DNA from: Microbulbifer thermotolerans
Lineage (GTDB): Bacteria; Pseudomonadota; Gammaproteobacteria; Pseudomonadales; Cellvibrionaceae
DNA: 64,000 nt
Assembly (NCBI RefSeq): GCF_900112305.1
Contig: NZ_FOKT01000005.1
Coordinates: 362,546 to 426,545 of the forward strand
Reading direction: 5' to 3'
Shown here: in pieces, positions 43,937 to 52,286 of the stretch
Layout of the letters: each line of letters starts with the position of its first letter
Numbering within the stretch: the first letter of the stretch is position 1
The notes under the pieces: model-generated
Databases searched by the model: none
Seen by the model: the letters and a program-made list of their open reading frames with translations, nothing else
What the model was told of the DNA's origin: nothing
Program-made: the position numbers and the translations under genes

Positions 43937-44980
43937 TCATTCAATCTCCACCGTAAGTGTCAGGGTGTCGCTGTACTGACTGTCAGCGGGGTCTACCAGT
44001 CCATTGGCGGGAATATGCACATTCAGTAACATATTCTCCCCGTCGGCGCAGTTTTCCCGATTGCTGCCATGCCATAGCCCTCCAGTAGCTGTAACCCCTT
44101 CCTGAAGCCAGGTGGTTGCTAGGGGCGGGCTCAGACTTTGCACCTGTACTTCATAGTTGATTGTATCGATGCCTGCTTGTCCACGCAGAACGAAATTTCC
44201 GTTTCCGTGCGCGCTTTCCGCGCGAAGATTGAAGCCAACACCACCGGACGTATAGACGCAGAAGCTTTGCTCGGCGTCTATGTTACTGCTGGTGTTGGAG
44301 GTGATTATCATATCTTCAAGCCCGCTAATTTGGATCTGCGCCTCTGCACCTATTTGAATGGTAAAAGAAATCGGCGGGTACAGCTCAGTTCTCTCGCTGG
44401 CATTATTGCTATCTTTGCATTGAATTGGGTTCCATGGATTGTTCGGATCGCCCCACGGATTGCACTGGTAGAGATAAAAATCAAAAGTTCCCTGATATGT
44501 CCCGACCTGTAGCTGGATGTCTTCGGGGATGGTCACCAGAAATTCTACAGGTGTTTGAACGCCGTTGGCTGCTCCTTCAAAGCGTGTGCTCTCGGTACTG
44601 GGACGTAGAGGAACGGCGCCGCTGGTCGGGTGGCGGAAACTAAATTGCACCGGAATATTTCCGCCAGGGCCAGACAGAAAAAAATAGTCCCCGCTGCCGC
44701 TCCCGCGGACTTCTATTGTGTAGCTGCGCGTGTGACGGCAGTATGCTGTAACCCATTCGTTTCCCGTCCAATCTGCCCAGCAGCTGCGTATGCTAAAAGG
44801 GATGATTTTGCCCGCATCTGCGGGCAGGTTGTGTACCTGGGTATCGAGATTGCAGATCCCGATGGCTTTTTCGTGTACCGGCATTATGCCGGAGCCGTCC
44901 CCACAGGGATGGCTGTTGCTGGATTGCGCATATGCGTTGTTTAGGAAGATAAGCAGCGTCAGATACTTCAGAAGCTTCAC
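43937..44980 (-). CDS. Large pilin-domain protein, tip or adhesin candidate 2
   Basis: A 347-residue secreted protein: signal peptide, then an N-terminal domain (about 25-225) with several cysteines and no clear homologue. A C-terminal pilin domain follows, starting at IQIGAEAQIQISGLEDMIIT and ending YSDTLTLTVEIE. The same ISGLEDM start and TDTLT end are found in the major pilin and in the neighbouring 373-residue protein. Two-domain subunits of this type usually sit at pilus tips as adhesins. The start is GTG. It is the last gene of the reverse-strand pilus operon. Confidence 0.7.
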   Translation of the reverse strand: MKLLKYLTLLIFLNNAYAQSSNSHPCGDGSGIMPVHEKAIGICNLDTQVHNLPADAGKIIPFSIRSCWADWTGNEWVTAYCRHTRSYTIEVRGSGSGDYFFLSGPGGNIPVQFSFRHPTSGAVPLRPSTESTRFEGAANGVQTPVEFLVTIPEDIQLQVGTYQGTFDFYLYQCNPWGDPNNPWNPIQCKDSNNASERTELYPPISFTIQIGAEAQIQISGLEDMIITSNTSSNIDAEQSFCVYTSGGVGFNLRAESAHGNGNFVLRGQAGIDTINYEVQVQSLSPPLATTWLQEGVTATGGLWHGSNRENCADGENMLLNVHIPANGLVDPADSQYSDTLTLTVEIE

Positions 44981-45037
44981 TTTGTCACCACTAATGTGGA
45001 GGGGGTTGTTGGGGAAACAGCATTGGCAAGTTTGGGG

Positions 45038-46159
45038 TCACTCGAGTTCCACTGTTAGGGTCAAAGTATCGGTATAGCTGTTGCCTATGGCGCTCTCGAG
45101 TTGTTCTTGAGGTACACGAATGGTGATGCGCATATTCTCGTCACTGTAGTTTGCACAGCTTAAATCCCCATGCCCACGCCAACGCGTATTGGACGGCGTG
45201 CCTTCCCGTAGATTTTCTGAGAACCCGTCGTCCACGCTGGCTATTTCAATTTCATATTCAAGATCGTTTATTCCGCGCAGGATAAAAGAGCCGTTGCCAT
45301 TTTGGCTATCGGCGGTCACGCGGAATAGAGATGAGTCATATGTCCAGGTCCACCACAGGAAGGTTTCAAGTGGTGTTCCGTAGACGCAGAACTCCTGGCT
45401 TGCCTCTACCGTTCCAAGGCTGCTAGTAGTGGCATCCAGCAGCATATCCTCCAGGCCGGATATTCGTATTTCTGCCTCTTGCCATATTTCTATAGAGAAG
45501 TGAATTTCGGCAAGGGTTGTTACAGGGTAATTGCCGTTGCATGGGGGTGGACCACTGTTGTCATTTGAACCGCACTGATCGATAGATAAGGCAAATTCAC
45601 CGGAATAATACTGCCCGGAGTATGATGCCCCCGGTGCGAGCGAAATCTCGATTGCAGCCGGAGCCAGTTGTCCATTTGCAGAGCTAGGAAATAGATGTGA
45701 GCTGCTGCTGAATTGCCCGGGGAGTAGCTCTTCACTCACGCCCAAACTGGTGTACCTAAGGCTAATGGGGAGCCGCTGAGTGCCGAACCAGCTTGATCTT
45801 TCCAGTACGAACTGGTTATTTTGGCTGGGTCCAGAGACTCGTACAGAGTAGGGGGCAGCGTGGTCACAGGTTGCGCTGCCAGCGTTTGGTGAGCAGCTTC
45901 TAACCCCAAAAGTAATTACCCCTTGTTCAATTGTACTGGGTTTATATTCGATGCGGTTTGATGTGTCGTCCAAATGACAGATGCCGATTAATCGCTCGTC
46001 ATACCCTGGAGCGGTAGCGTTGTCTGGTGGTCCGGCACCGGTATCACAAGGGCGTGCGTTTGTGGAATTTGCGGAAGCCTGTATCGCTGTACTCAGAATT
46101 AAGAATCCTAAGCCAGCGGCCAACATCTTTTTAATACTGTATGTAATGCTTGTGCTCAT
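45038..46159 (-). CDS. Large pilin-domain protein, tip or adhesin candidate 1
   Basis: A 373-residue secreted protein, paralogous in layout to its neighbour: signal peptide (GLGFLILSTAIQASA), an N-terminal domain with cysteines (GVRSCSPNAGSATCDH, QCGSNDNSGPPPC), and a C-terminal pilin domain from EIRISGLEDMLLDATTS to YTDTLTLTVELE. The two N-terminal domains share an opening (PC..GAG..P....ERLIGICHLD versus PCGDGSGIMP...AIGICNLD), indicating duplication. Starting at 46159 gives a 29-bp overlap with the usher gene; 46126 is an alternative that avoids overlap but has a weaker ribosome-binding site. Confidence 0.7.
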   Translation of the reverse strand: MSTSITYSIKKMLAAGLGFLILSTAIQASANSTNARPCDTGAGPPDNATAPGYDERLIGICHLDDTSNRIEYKPSTIEQGVITFGVRSCSPNAGSATCDHAAPYSVRVSGPSQNNQFVLERSSWFGTQRLPISLRYTSLGVSEELLPGQFSSSSHLFPSSANGQLAPAAIEISLAPGASYSGQYYSGEFALSIDQCGSNDNSGPPPCNGNYPVTTLAEIHFSIEIWQEAEIRISGLEDMLLDATTSSLGTVEASQEFCVYGTPLETFLWWTWTYDSSLFRVTADSQNGNGSFILRGINDLEYEIEIASVDDGFSENLREGTPSNTRWRGHGDLSCANYSDENMRITIRVPQEQLESAIGNSYTDTLTLTVELE

Positions 46160-48641
46160 CGGGGCAAATCCCGTTAGCAAGTTCAATGTCTCCCAAGTTG
46201 ACCCAATGCTGCCCTGCACTTTGCTCCGGTAGAGGAACCTTACAATCTCCCCAGATTACCGGAGGTACCTGCAGTTTGCGTGGGTTTCCGTACATCTCCA
46301 GTTGGAATACCCCGAATTCATCAGTAATCGCAGCGTATTCGCCGATGGTGATTTTTTTATGGGGCACGGGCTTTCCATTATGCATCAAGCGTCCCAACAC
46401 CAGTATCAGCTGCTTAATTTGATAGCTGGCGCTGGCGACATTGCCCGGGTAAAGGGTGATCTTATCTTGCAGCTCGCGGTAATCGTAAAAGCCTTCGGCC
46501 AATGGCCGCAGGGAGATTTCATAGGTCTGGAAGGCCGGAAGGCTGATGGCGGAGCGCTCTCCACCTTTTGCATAGCCCCGCCGTGCACCATTTACCAAAA
46601 TTTCAAAATCCTGATCTGGACTGCCTTCAATATCTACCAACAGGGCGCTGTCCGCGGTTTTTTCCCCTCCCCAGGCAAAGTGATTGCCATCTGTCATCAG
46701 GGTGGTGTTGAAGTTGCCCAGATAGTTGAAGGCGCGTTGGCCGGTTGTGTCTTGCACTCGGTAGTCCAGGGTGGAGCTGATCGCTCCCCGACGTCCGGCC
46801 AAGCGGGTGTTGCTGGCCAGGTAGTGGTTGCTCTCCGACACTTCTCCTGAAAATTGTTGTGACAGGTCAAGCGGCAGGCGGTCGCCGTCCTGCCAGCTGG
46901 AGTTGAAGCCGAGGCGTGTGCCGCCGTATTCCGAGGGATTGCTGTCACCGCGCAGAGTGGCGCTGTGGCTCCAGTTGTCGCCTCGGTAGTAAAAGCGGAA
47001 GCTGGCGGCGGTAAGCCGTTCACCGTCCGCATCACTGTGGGAAAGTGTCATCTCCCCCAGCCAGCGGCGGCTACGGAATAAGTCGCGGCGGAATTCAAGT
47101 GTCGTCAGACGGGTAGCGGCGGAAATCTCCGGCGCGGTGGGGAGGTCCAACGATGAGACATAGATGCCGCTATCCTGTTTTGAGTAGCGGAGCGAAACCT
47201 GTCCGCCGAACAGTGCAGTATTTAGGCTTGCGTCGCGGCTGGAATAGCCTGTTCCAAGTAGTGCGTAATTGTCCGAGTCTCCGTTGGTGGCGTTTTTCGG
47301 TGTCAGTTGGGTGTCGCTGGCACTGAGGGTGAAGTATGGTGTCTTAAGCAGCGCGTGTATTCGATGCCCATTGGTGCCGTCACGGGATTTGAGCACAGAA
47401 GGGGATAGTTCCAGGTATTCGCTAATCCAGCGGGCGCCCAGTTCAAGCACTAGCTCTTTTTGAGTTGTCGCGGTGGTGACAAATAGGCCGGTATCTTCAA
47501 AGAGTCGGCGAGAGACGCCCGCTTGTAGGAAGTAGTCATCCCCTTGCTCCGGCAGCAGATCGGCCTCCACCAGCTGCGCAGGCTGACCTGCCTGCAATGT
47601 CCAGCGCCACTCCCCGGGAGCCGGCAGTAATGAGTCTTTGACGAAGAAGCGCCGTTGTTCCGCCAGGGATCTGCCGTTTTCGTCAAAGGTGCGGATTTCC
47701 AGTTCATAGGCGCCGCCGGGCAGAGTAGAGGTGTCCAGAAGCTGGTTGCCGGCTTCGAGCATCTGACTGAACAGCAGGCGCCCATCCCGGTGAATTTCAA
47801 CCCGGCCCCGTACCGGCATATTGATCTCAAGCGATGTGCCCTGCTGGTAACGATTGTCTGTGCGGCTGTTGTTAGAGCTGCGGTATTCCAGTCCGTAAAG
47901 GTAGGGGGAGGCCAGAAAATTACTGAAACTGCCTTGGGGTTGTATCAGTCCGACAGACCAGGCGTGGCCGCGATAGTCGCGTGTCCAATTCAGTTGATAG
48001 ATTTTCCCATTACTCTCGTCGTTGGCCGACCACTGGCTGTGTAAACCGCTCTCGCCGAAGCTGAGCATAGAGATGCCATACAGAGAAGCACTGTTGCTGT
48101 CCGGGCCATTATTCGACTCGACGCCGGACCAGCTTCCGCTAAGGCTCTGCATAAAGGAAACGTCACTGCTGGATTCCGGCAGGTAAGGGTCGTTAATCGC
48201 TGCTTGTTGTAGCAAAAGGTCCGCGGCAAAAAACAGATCAATGCGGAAGCGGCTTTCATCGTAGATCAGTGCGAAGTCTTCCGGCAGCAGGTAGCCGCAG
48301 TTCCGCTGCTGTCTGCTGCGGCAGAGCCTGTGGCTGTTGCGGGGCTGGGGCTTGCGCAGCAGCGTGAGTACCGCCTCCGCGTCTACCGCGGGCGGCAACA
48401 GTTCGAGCACTGCCTCGGGATTTTCGAAGCGTACACTCGTGGGGTCGACGGTTACCTGCGCGGCGCCGAGCGGACGGCTGCCGTAGTAGATATCCGCAAC
48501 TATTTGTTGTGGCTCTGTGAGTTCGGCAAAACCGTCCGGCGCCCCGGTATGGAGTGTGAATGCCGCACTGGCGGCGAGTCCACTGGTAACCGGAGCGCAC
48601 AGTATCAGCGCGAGCGTGGCCCTCGCTACTATGCGATTCAT
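46131..48641 (-). CDS. Outer-membrane pilus usher (alpha/CS1-like class)
   Basis: The usher is the outer-membrane pore that assembles and secretes the pilus. The 836-residue precursor has a signal peptide, an N-terminal domain (FAELTEPQQIVADIYYGSRP), a cysteine pair (HRLCRSRQQRNCGYLLPEDF), a long beta-barrel region (about 140-680), and C-terminal beta domains (RLMHNGKPVPHKKITIGEYA). The sequence looks like TcfC/CooC-type ushers rather than FimD. No good ribosome-binding site precedes the ATG; instead a strong hairpin and T-run lie immediately upstream. Confidence 0.85.
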   Translation of the reverse strand: MNRIVARATLALILCAPVTSGLAASAAFTLHTGAPDGFAELTEPQQIVADIYYGSRPLGAAQVTVDPTSVRFENPEAVLELLPPAVDAEAVLTLLRKPQPRNSHRLCRSRQQRNCGYLLPEDFALIYDESRFRIDLFFAADLLLQQAAINDPYLPESSSDVSFMQSLSGSWSGVESNNGPDSNSASLYGISMLSFGESGLHSQWSANDESNGKIYQLNWTRDYRGHAWSVGLIQPQGSFSNFLASPYLYGLEYRSSNNSRTDNRYQQGTSLEINMPVRGRVEIHRDGRLLFSQMLEAGNQLLDTSTLPGGAYELEIRTFDENGRSLAEQRRFFVKDSLLPAPGEWRWTLQAGQPAQLVEADLLPEQGDDYFLQAGVSRRLFEDTGLFVTTATTQKELVLELGARWISEYLELSPSVLKSRDGTNGHRIHALLKTPYFTLSASDTQLTPKNATNGDSDNYALLGTGYSSRDASLNTALFGGQVSLRYSKQDSGIYVSSLDLPTAPEISAATRLTTLEFRRDLFRSRRWLGEMTLSHSDADGERLTAASFRFYYRGDNWSHSATLRGDSNPSEYGGTRLGFNSSWQDGDRLPLDLSQQFSGEVSESNHYLASNTRLAGRRGAISSTLDYRVQDTTGQRAFNYLGNFNTTLMTDGNHFAWGGEKTADSALLVDIEGSPDQDFEILVNGARRGYAKGGERSAISLPAFQTYEISLRPLAEGFYDYRELQDKITLYPGNVASASYQIKQLILVLGRLMHNGKPVPHKKITIGEYAAITDEFGVFQLEMYGNPRKLQVPPVIWGDCKVPLPEQSAGQHWVNLGDIELANGICPDEHKHYIQY

Positions 48642-48644
48642 GAA

Positions 48645-48668
48645 GGAAAAGCCGGGCCGGGGGCCCGG
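48645..48668 (-). terminator. Hairpin attenuator between major pilin and usher
   Basis: On the reverse strand CCGGGCC-CCC-GGCCCGG is followed by CTTTTCC. It lies in the 38-bp gap and would let most transcripts end after the pilin gene, giving excess pilin over usher. This is a common arrangement in pilus operons. Confidence 0.75.
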
Positions 48669-48679
48669 TTACCGATCGA

Positions 48680-49255
48680 TCAGATCGCTTTCACCATCAC
48701 AGTCAATGTGTCGGTGAACGCAGTACCTTCGACATCCTGCCAGTCAGCGGCATTAATGCCCACGAACAGAGTGGCGTTCTCAGCACTGCTCAGGCAGCTG
48801 GCTGCGGTGGCACCTGCCGCGCGTGCAAAGTTTGTGCTGAGAGAGCCGTCGGTGCTGGTTTCATCCGCGGTACCGGCTGAGGCGGTGTTGGCAAAGCCGA
48901 CGGAGTAGGGGATGGTTTCAGAAGTGGAGGAGTCCAGTAGCAAAAAAGGATTGCTGGAGTTGGGAGTGTTCACGTCAGCATTGCCATTCAAGCTGCCGAA
49001 GGAAACATTGAAGCTGGAAAAGCCGAAGCCGCCAATGCAGATATTGTCTGTCTGCGTTACGTCAGCAGCGGAGGCATTGATGGTCATATCCTCAAGGCCG
49101 GTGACGATAATGTGCGGTGTCAGATTGAGAGTGATTGTCAAATCCCCCTGTGACGAGCTGGCACTGGCTGCAGAGGGGTTGGTGGCTGCGGCTGCACTCA
49201 AGGAAGCGGCAGCCAGGGATGTGGCGATCAGACTGCGAAAAGCTGTCATTCTCAT
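48680..49255 (-). CDS. Major pilin subunit (CS1/CFA-like)
   Basis: A 191-residue secreted subunit: signal peptide (SLIATSLAAASLSAAAATNP), then the mature pilin with LTITLNLTPHIIVTGLEDMT near its start and a C-terminal beta strand AFTDTLTVMVKAI. Two cysteines (NICIGG, ASCLSS) could form a disulfide. The LEDM and TDTLT motifs are shared with both larger subunits. It is the first gene of the operon and is followed by an attenuator-like hairpin, as expected for the most abundant subunit. Confidence 0.8.
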   Translation of the reverse strand: MRMTAFRSLIATSLAAASLSAAAATNPSAASASSSQGDLTITLNLTPHIIVTGLEDMTINASAADVTQTDNICIGGFGFSSFNVSFGSLNGNADVNTPNSSNPFLLLDSSTSETIPYSVGFANTASAGTADETSTDGSLSTNFARAAGATAASCLSSAENATLFVGINAADWQDVEGTAFTDTLTVMVKAI

Positions 49256-49536
49256 TGTAAATATTCCGTGGACCGTAGAAAGTGTTGTTTATTTGTAATT
49301 AGTAGGTGTGCAGGGACAGCAACCCCTTTAAAACTTGCTTGGGGCTCCATGCAGGGTCGCAAATTATATCTTTTTTCATGATGTGCGTCACAATTTTTTT
49401 GTGACTTCTGATGATATTTGGGGAAGATATACCAAAAAGTCAGGTTGTGGCCTCTTGCTGTGCCCGGCGCTCCGCCAGCGCTATAATCCCGCGCCTCAAA
49501 GCCTTCATCATTTATTAATCTTCAATCAGGTTTGTC
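49256..49536. promoter_or_regulatory. Divergent promoter region, pilus operon and gltX
   Basis: A 281-bp AT-rich gap. A perfect inverted repeat GTCACAA-TTTTT-TTGTGAC lies at 49387-49405, oriented opposite to a CRP site (TCACA..TGTGA), so it is probably a binding site for another regulator or a hairpin. No gene is seen. Confidence 0.4.
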
Positions 49537-51015
49537 ATGACCGTAAGAACCCGAATCGCACCGTCCCCCACCGGTGATCCCCATGTGGGCACAGCCTATA
49601 TCGCCCTCTTTAACCTGTGCTTTGCCCGAGCCCAGGGCGGACAATTTGTGCTGCGTATTGAGGACACCGACCGGACCCGCAGTACCCCCGAATCCGAAAA
49701 GGCCATCCTCGACAGCCTGCGCTGGCTGGGGCTGGATTGGGACGAAGGCCCGGACGTGGGCGGTCCCCACGGCCCCTACCGCCAGAGCGAGCGCGGCGAC
49801 ATCTATAAGAAGTACTGTGACGAATTGGTGGAGAAGGGCTATGCCTTCCATTGCTACCGCACCGCGGAAGAACTGGAGCAGCTGCGGGAACAGTTGCGCG
49901 AGGCGGGTCGCACTGCGCTGAAACCCAGTGACCTGGCACTGCCGGAAGACGAAGTGGAGCGCCGCCGCAACGCGGGTCAGCCCTACGTGGTGCGTATGAA
50001 GGTGCCGGAGAGCGGAACCTGCGTGGTGGACGACCTGTTGCGCGGCCCCATCGAGATCGACTGGGCCCAAGTGGACGCACAAATACTGCTCAAGTCCGAC
50101 GGCATGCCCACCTACCACCTGGCCAATGTGGTGGACGACCACCTGATGCAGATCACCCATGTTCTGCGCGGCGAGGAATGGATTAACTCAGCGCCCAAGC
50201 ACAAGCTGCTGTACGAGTACTTCGGCTGGGAAATGCCAGTGCTCTGTCACCTGCCGCTGCTGCGCAACCCGGACAAAACCAAGCTGTCCAAGCGCAAGAA
50301 CCCTACCTCCATCCTTTATTACCAGCGCGCCGGCTTTATGCCCGAAGCGCTGCTGAACTACCTGGGCCGCATGGGCTGGTCCATGCCTGACGAGCGAGAG
50401 AAGTTCTCCCTGGAGGAAATGCTGGAGCACTTCGATATCAAGCGGGTATCCCTCGGTGGCCCCGTGTTTGACGTAGAGAAGCTGTCCTGGCTGAACGGCC
50501 TGTGGATTCGCGAGCTGGACAATGAGTCGCTGGCGGACCGCCTGGTTGATTGGCTGTTTAATCGGGAGAATCTGCTCAAAGTCTTACCCCACGCCCGCGA
50601 GCGCATGGAAACCTTCGGCGATTTTGCTCCCCTGGTGGGCTTTCTGGCCGCTGGCAAGCTGCCGCTCACGGAGGCGAGCTTCGGCGCCAACAAGCTGGAC
50701 CTGGATACGCAGAAAAAGGTACTGCAGTTTACTCTGTGGCGTCTGGAAACCCTGCGCAGCTGGGAACGCGACAATATCTTCCAGGCAGTCAAAGCCCTGT
50801 CTACCGCTATGGAGATCAAGCTGAAGGACTTCAACGCTCCGCTGTTTGTCGCCATCAGCGGTACTACCGCGTCATTCTCGGTAATGGACGCCATGGTCTT
50901 GCTGGGTTCGGATCTCAGCCGCGCCCGCCTGCGCCAGGCCATCGAAGTACTCGGTGGCGCCGGAAAGAAGGTGCTGAAGCGTTGGGAGAAGGAGTACGCG
51001 GCTCTGGGTCAGTGA
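49537..51015 (+). CDS. gltX: Glutamate-tRNA ligase
   Basis: Charges tRNA-Glu with glutamate. The 492-residue class I synthetase has the N-terminal Rossmann fold with the HIGH-type motif ([19 protein letters not shown]), the KMSKS-type loop ([13 protein letters not shown]), and a helical anticodon-binding domain. The length and motifs match the discriminating bacterial enzyme. It is followed by a tRNA-Ala gene, as in other gammaproteobacteria. Confidence 0.97.
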   Translation: MTVRTRIAPSPTGDPHVGTAYIALFNLCFARAQGGQFVLRIEDTDRTRSTPESEKAILDSLRWLGLDWDEGPDVGGPHGPYRQSERGDIYKKYCDELVEKGYAFHCYRTAEELEQLREQLREAGRTALKPSDLALPEDEVERRRNAGQPYVVRMKVPESGTCVVDDLLRGPIEIDWAQVDAQILLKSDGMPTYHLANVVDDHLMQITHVLRGEEWINSAPKHKLLYEYFGWEMPVLCHLPLLRNPDKTKLSKRKNPTSILYYQRAGFMPEALLNYLGRMGWSMPDEREKFSLEEMLEHFDIKRVSLGGPVFDVEKLSWLNGLWIRELDNESLADRLVDWLFNRENLLKVLPHARERMETFGDFAPLVGFLAAGKLPLTEASFGANKLDLDTQKKVLQFTLWRLETLRSWERDNIFQAVKALSTAMEIKLKDFNAPLFVAISGTTASFSVMDAMVLLGSDLSRARLRQAIEVLGGAGKKVLKRWEKEYAALGQ

Positions 51016-51123
51016 GCCCCGCAGAAACCTGGGCAAGCCGCTCTGTTGTCCGGCTTGCCCGGGCGGTGGACCAAGTTAGACGCCCCAGTCGCTAACTAAT
51101 TGATTAAAAAGTTATTTTTCTTG

Positions 51124-51151
51124 TTGACAGACGCCGGGGCGCTGTTAAAAT
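51124..51151 (+). promoter_or_regulatory. Sigma-70 promoter of tRNA-Ala
   Basis: TTGACA, 16 bases, TAAAAT, followed by a GC-rich stretch (GCGCCCCGC) of the kind seen at stringently controlled stable-RNA promoters. The tRNA begins about 33 bp downstream. Confidence 0.85.
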
Positions 51152-51184
51152 GCGCCCCGCTTTCGACAGAAAGCACTCCAATTT

Positions 51185-51260
51185 GGGGCTATAGCTCAGC
51201 TGGGAGAGCGCGACACTGGCAGTGTCGAGGTCAGCGGTTCGATCCCGCTTAGCTCCACCA
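51185..51260 (+). tRNA. tRNA-Ala, anticodon GGC
   Basis: A 76-base cloverleaf. The acceptor stem GGGGCTA pairs with TAGCTCC (one G-T), the D-arm starts GCTCAGCTGGGAGAGC, and the anticodon stem CGACA/TGTCG holds the loop CTGGCAG with anticodon GGC. The T-arm is AGCGGTTCGATCCCGCT, and the 3' end ACCA is encoded. Confidence 0.97.
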
Positions 51261-51270
51261 ATTTCCGAGA

Positions 51271-51302
51271 GGGCCGTGTTCACGTGAACACGGCCCTTTT
51301 TT
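51271..51302 (+). terminator. Terminator of tRNA-Ala
   Basis: GGGCCGTGTTCAC pairs perfectly with GTGAACACGGCCC, followed by six T. It is a strong rho-independent terminator and also marks the left border of the accessory region. Confidence 0.95.
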
Positions 51303-51639
51303 GTACCGATAGATGAATCATTCTGGGCCCGCGTTCATGGGTTCATGTAATAGCGTGTAATCGTAAATAGGTGAATGCGTCGCCCGCCTTGGATAGAGCC
51401 CACTCACTTTGCGCATATACCAGAATGGGCCATCTGTCAAGAATTTACCGGCACGTAATGTAAAATGTAACGCAGTTGGTATAAGTGTCATTTTAATTTG
51501 CGGGTCTATGGTTGAGCTTGGATGTTTGCCGAAAGACTTGGCAATCCCAGCCACGCTAAATTTAGCAAGTGCTCAAATGTACATGGAAGTGAAAAGCGGG
51601 ATTGGCATGGACGTTTCGATTCAACGCACAGCCTAGCAG
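51303..51639. other. Region without a recognisable gene after tRNA-Ala
   Basis: Frames of about 75 codons exist on both strands here (for example 51409-51636 forward), but neither has a ribosome-binding site or family features. Composition is more AT-rich than the flagellar region. It probably represents decayed DNA at a tRNA-associated insertion hotspot. Confidence 0.4.
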
Positions 51640-51756
51640 ATGCAGCGGGACGTGATTCATGCACTGCTGGTGTGTGAACTGAAAACCCGCTTCGGCAAGT
51701 GGCAGCTGAGCTACGGCTGGATGCTACTGGAGCCGGGATGTATATCCTACAGCTAG
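51640..51756 (+). pseudogene. Fragment of a KpsM-like ABC-2 polysaccharide export permease
   Basis: Thirty-eight codons reading MQRDVIHALLVCELKTRFGK, then a GWMLLEPG segment, then a stop. This matches the N-terminal cytoplasmic and first-helix segment of KpsM/Wzm-type ABC-2 permeases, in which RE-tRFG and W-LLEP are conserved. The rest of the gene is missing. It is a relic of a capsule or O-antigen export gene, more GC-rich than its surroundings. Confidence 0.6.
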
Positions 51757-52286
51757 AGCTTGTTCACACTAATTATTGTGTAATCGCGTAGTGGAACTCA
51801 CAGCGCAATAATTCAAAACTATCGAACATTTGCTGCTGGTCCCTCGTGGTAATGTGAAAATATCTAACCTGCGGGTCATAAGTGTCATTCTCTACGTGGC
51901 TGAGTATGGCTGTAAGTGGCTAAACAGTTCGGTCGCTGGCATAGTATCTACGTGCGAGAGAATTGATGGCTGAGCAGGATGCACTAAGGCAATAAATAGA
52001 GCGTAAACTCAATACGCTTCATCGCAAGATAAAAACTAAGAGCGGGTCTTAAAGTAATAAAAATATTTTCGCTAAGACTTTCGATAATCCCTTTAATGTT
52101 TAAATATCCAAATCGTAAAAAGCAAAAAACAATTACTATACCGAAGCAAAAAAATTTGATAGTTTAAAAATGATCGATACGCGCCAATCTTAATAAATTT
52201 ATCAAAAGTATTTTGTACTGCCGTACCGATCATACATCGTTAAGCTTCACTTGCAATCTCAAATCTGTACAAATATGAGGAATGAC
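51757..52286. other. AT-rich region before the subtilase gene, with left direct repeat
   Basis: No gene is seen. At about 51768-51801 lies TTCACACTAATTATTGTGTAATCGCGTAGTGGAACTCAC-type sequence (given in part), whose imperfect direct copy follows the subtilase gene near 54019. Toward the right the DNA becomes strongly AT-rich and probably contains the subtilase promoter. Confidence 0.45.

Noticed and set aside
49387..49405. CRP site upstream of the pilus operon
   Set aside because: The half-sites are in the reverse order (TCACA...TGTGA) and too closely spaced for CRP.
51318..51554. 78-codon reverse frame after tRNA-Ala
   Set aside because: No ribosome-binding site and no family features; it overlaps an equally unsupported forward frame.
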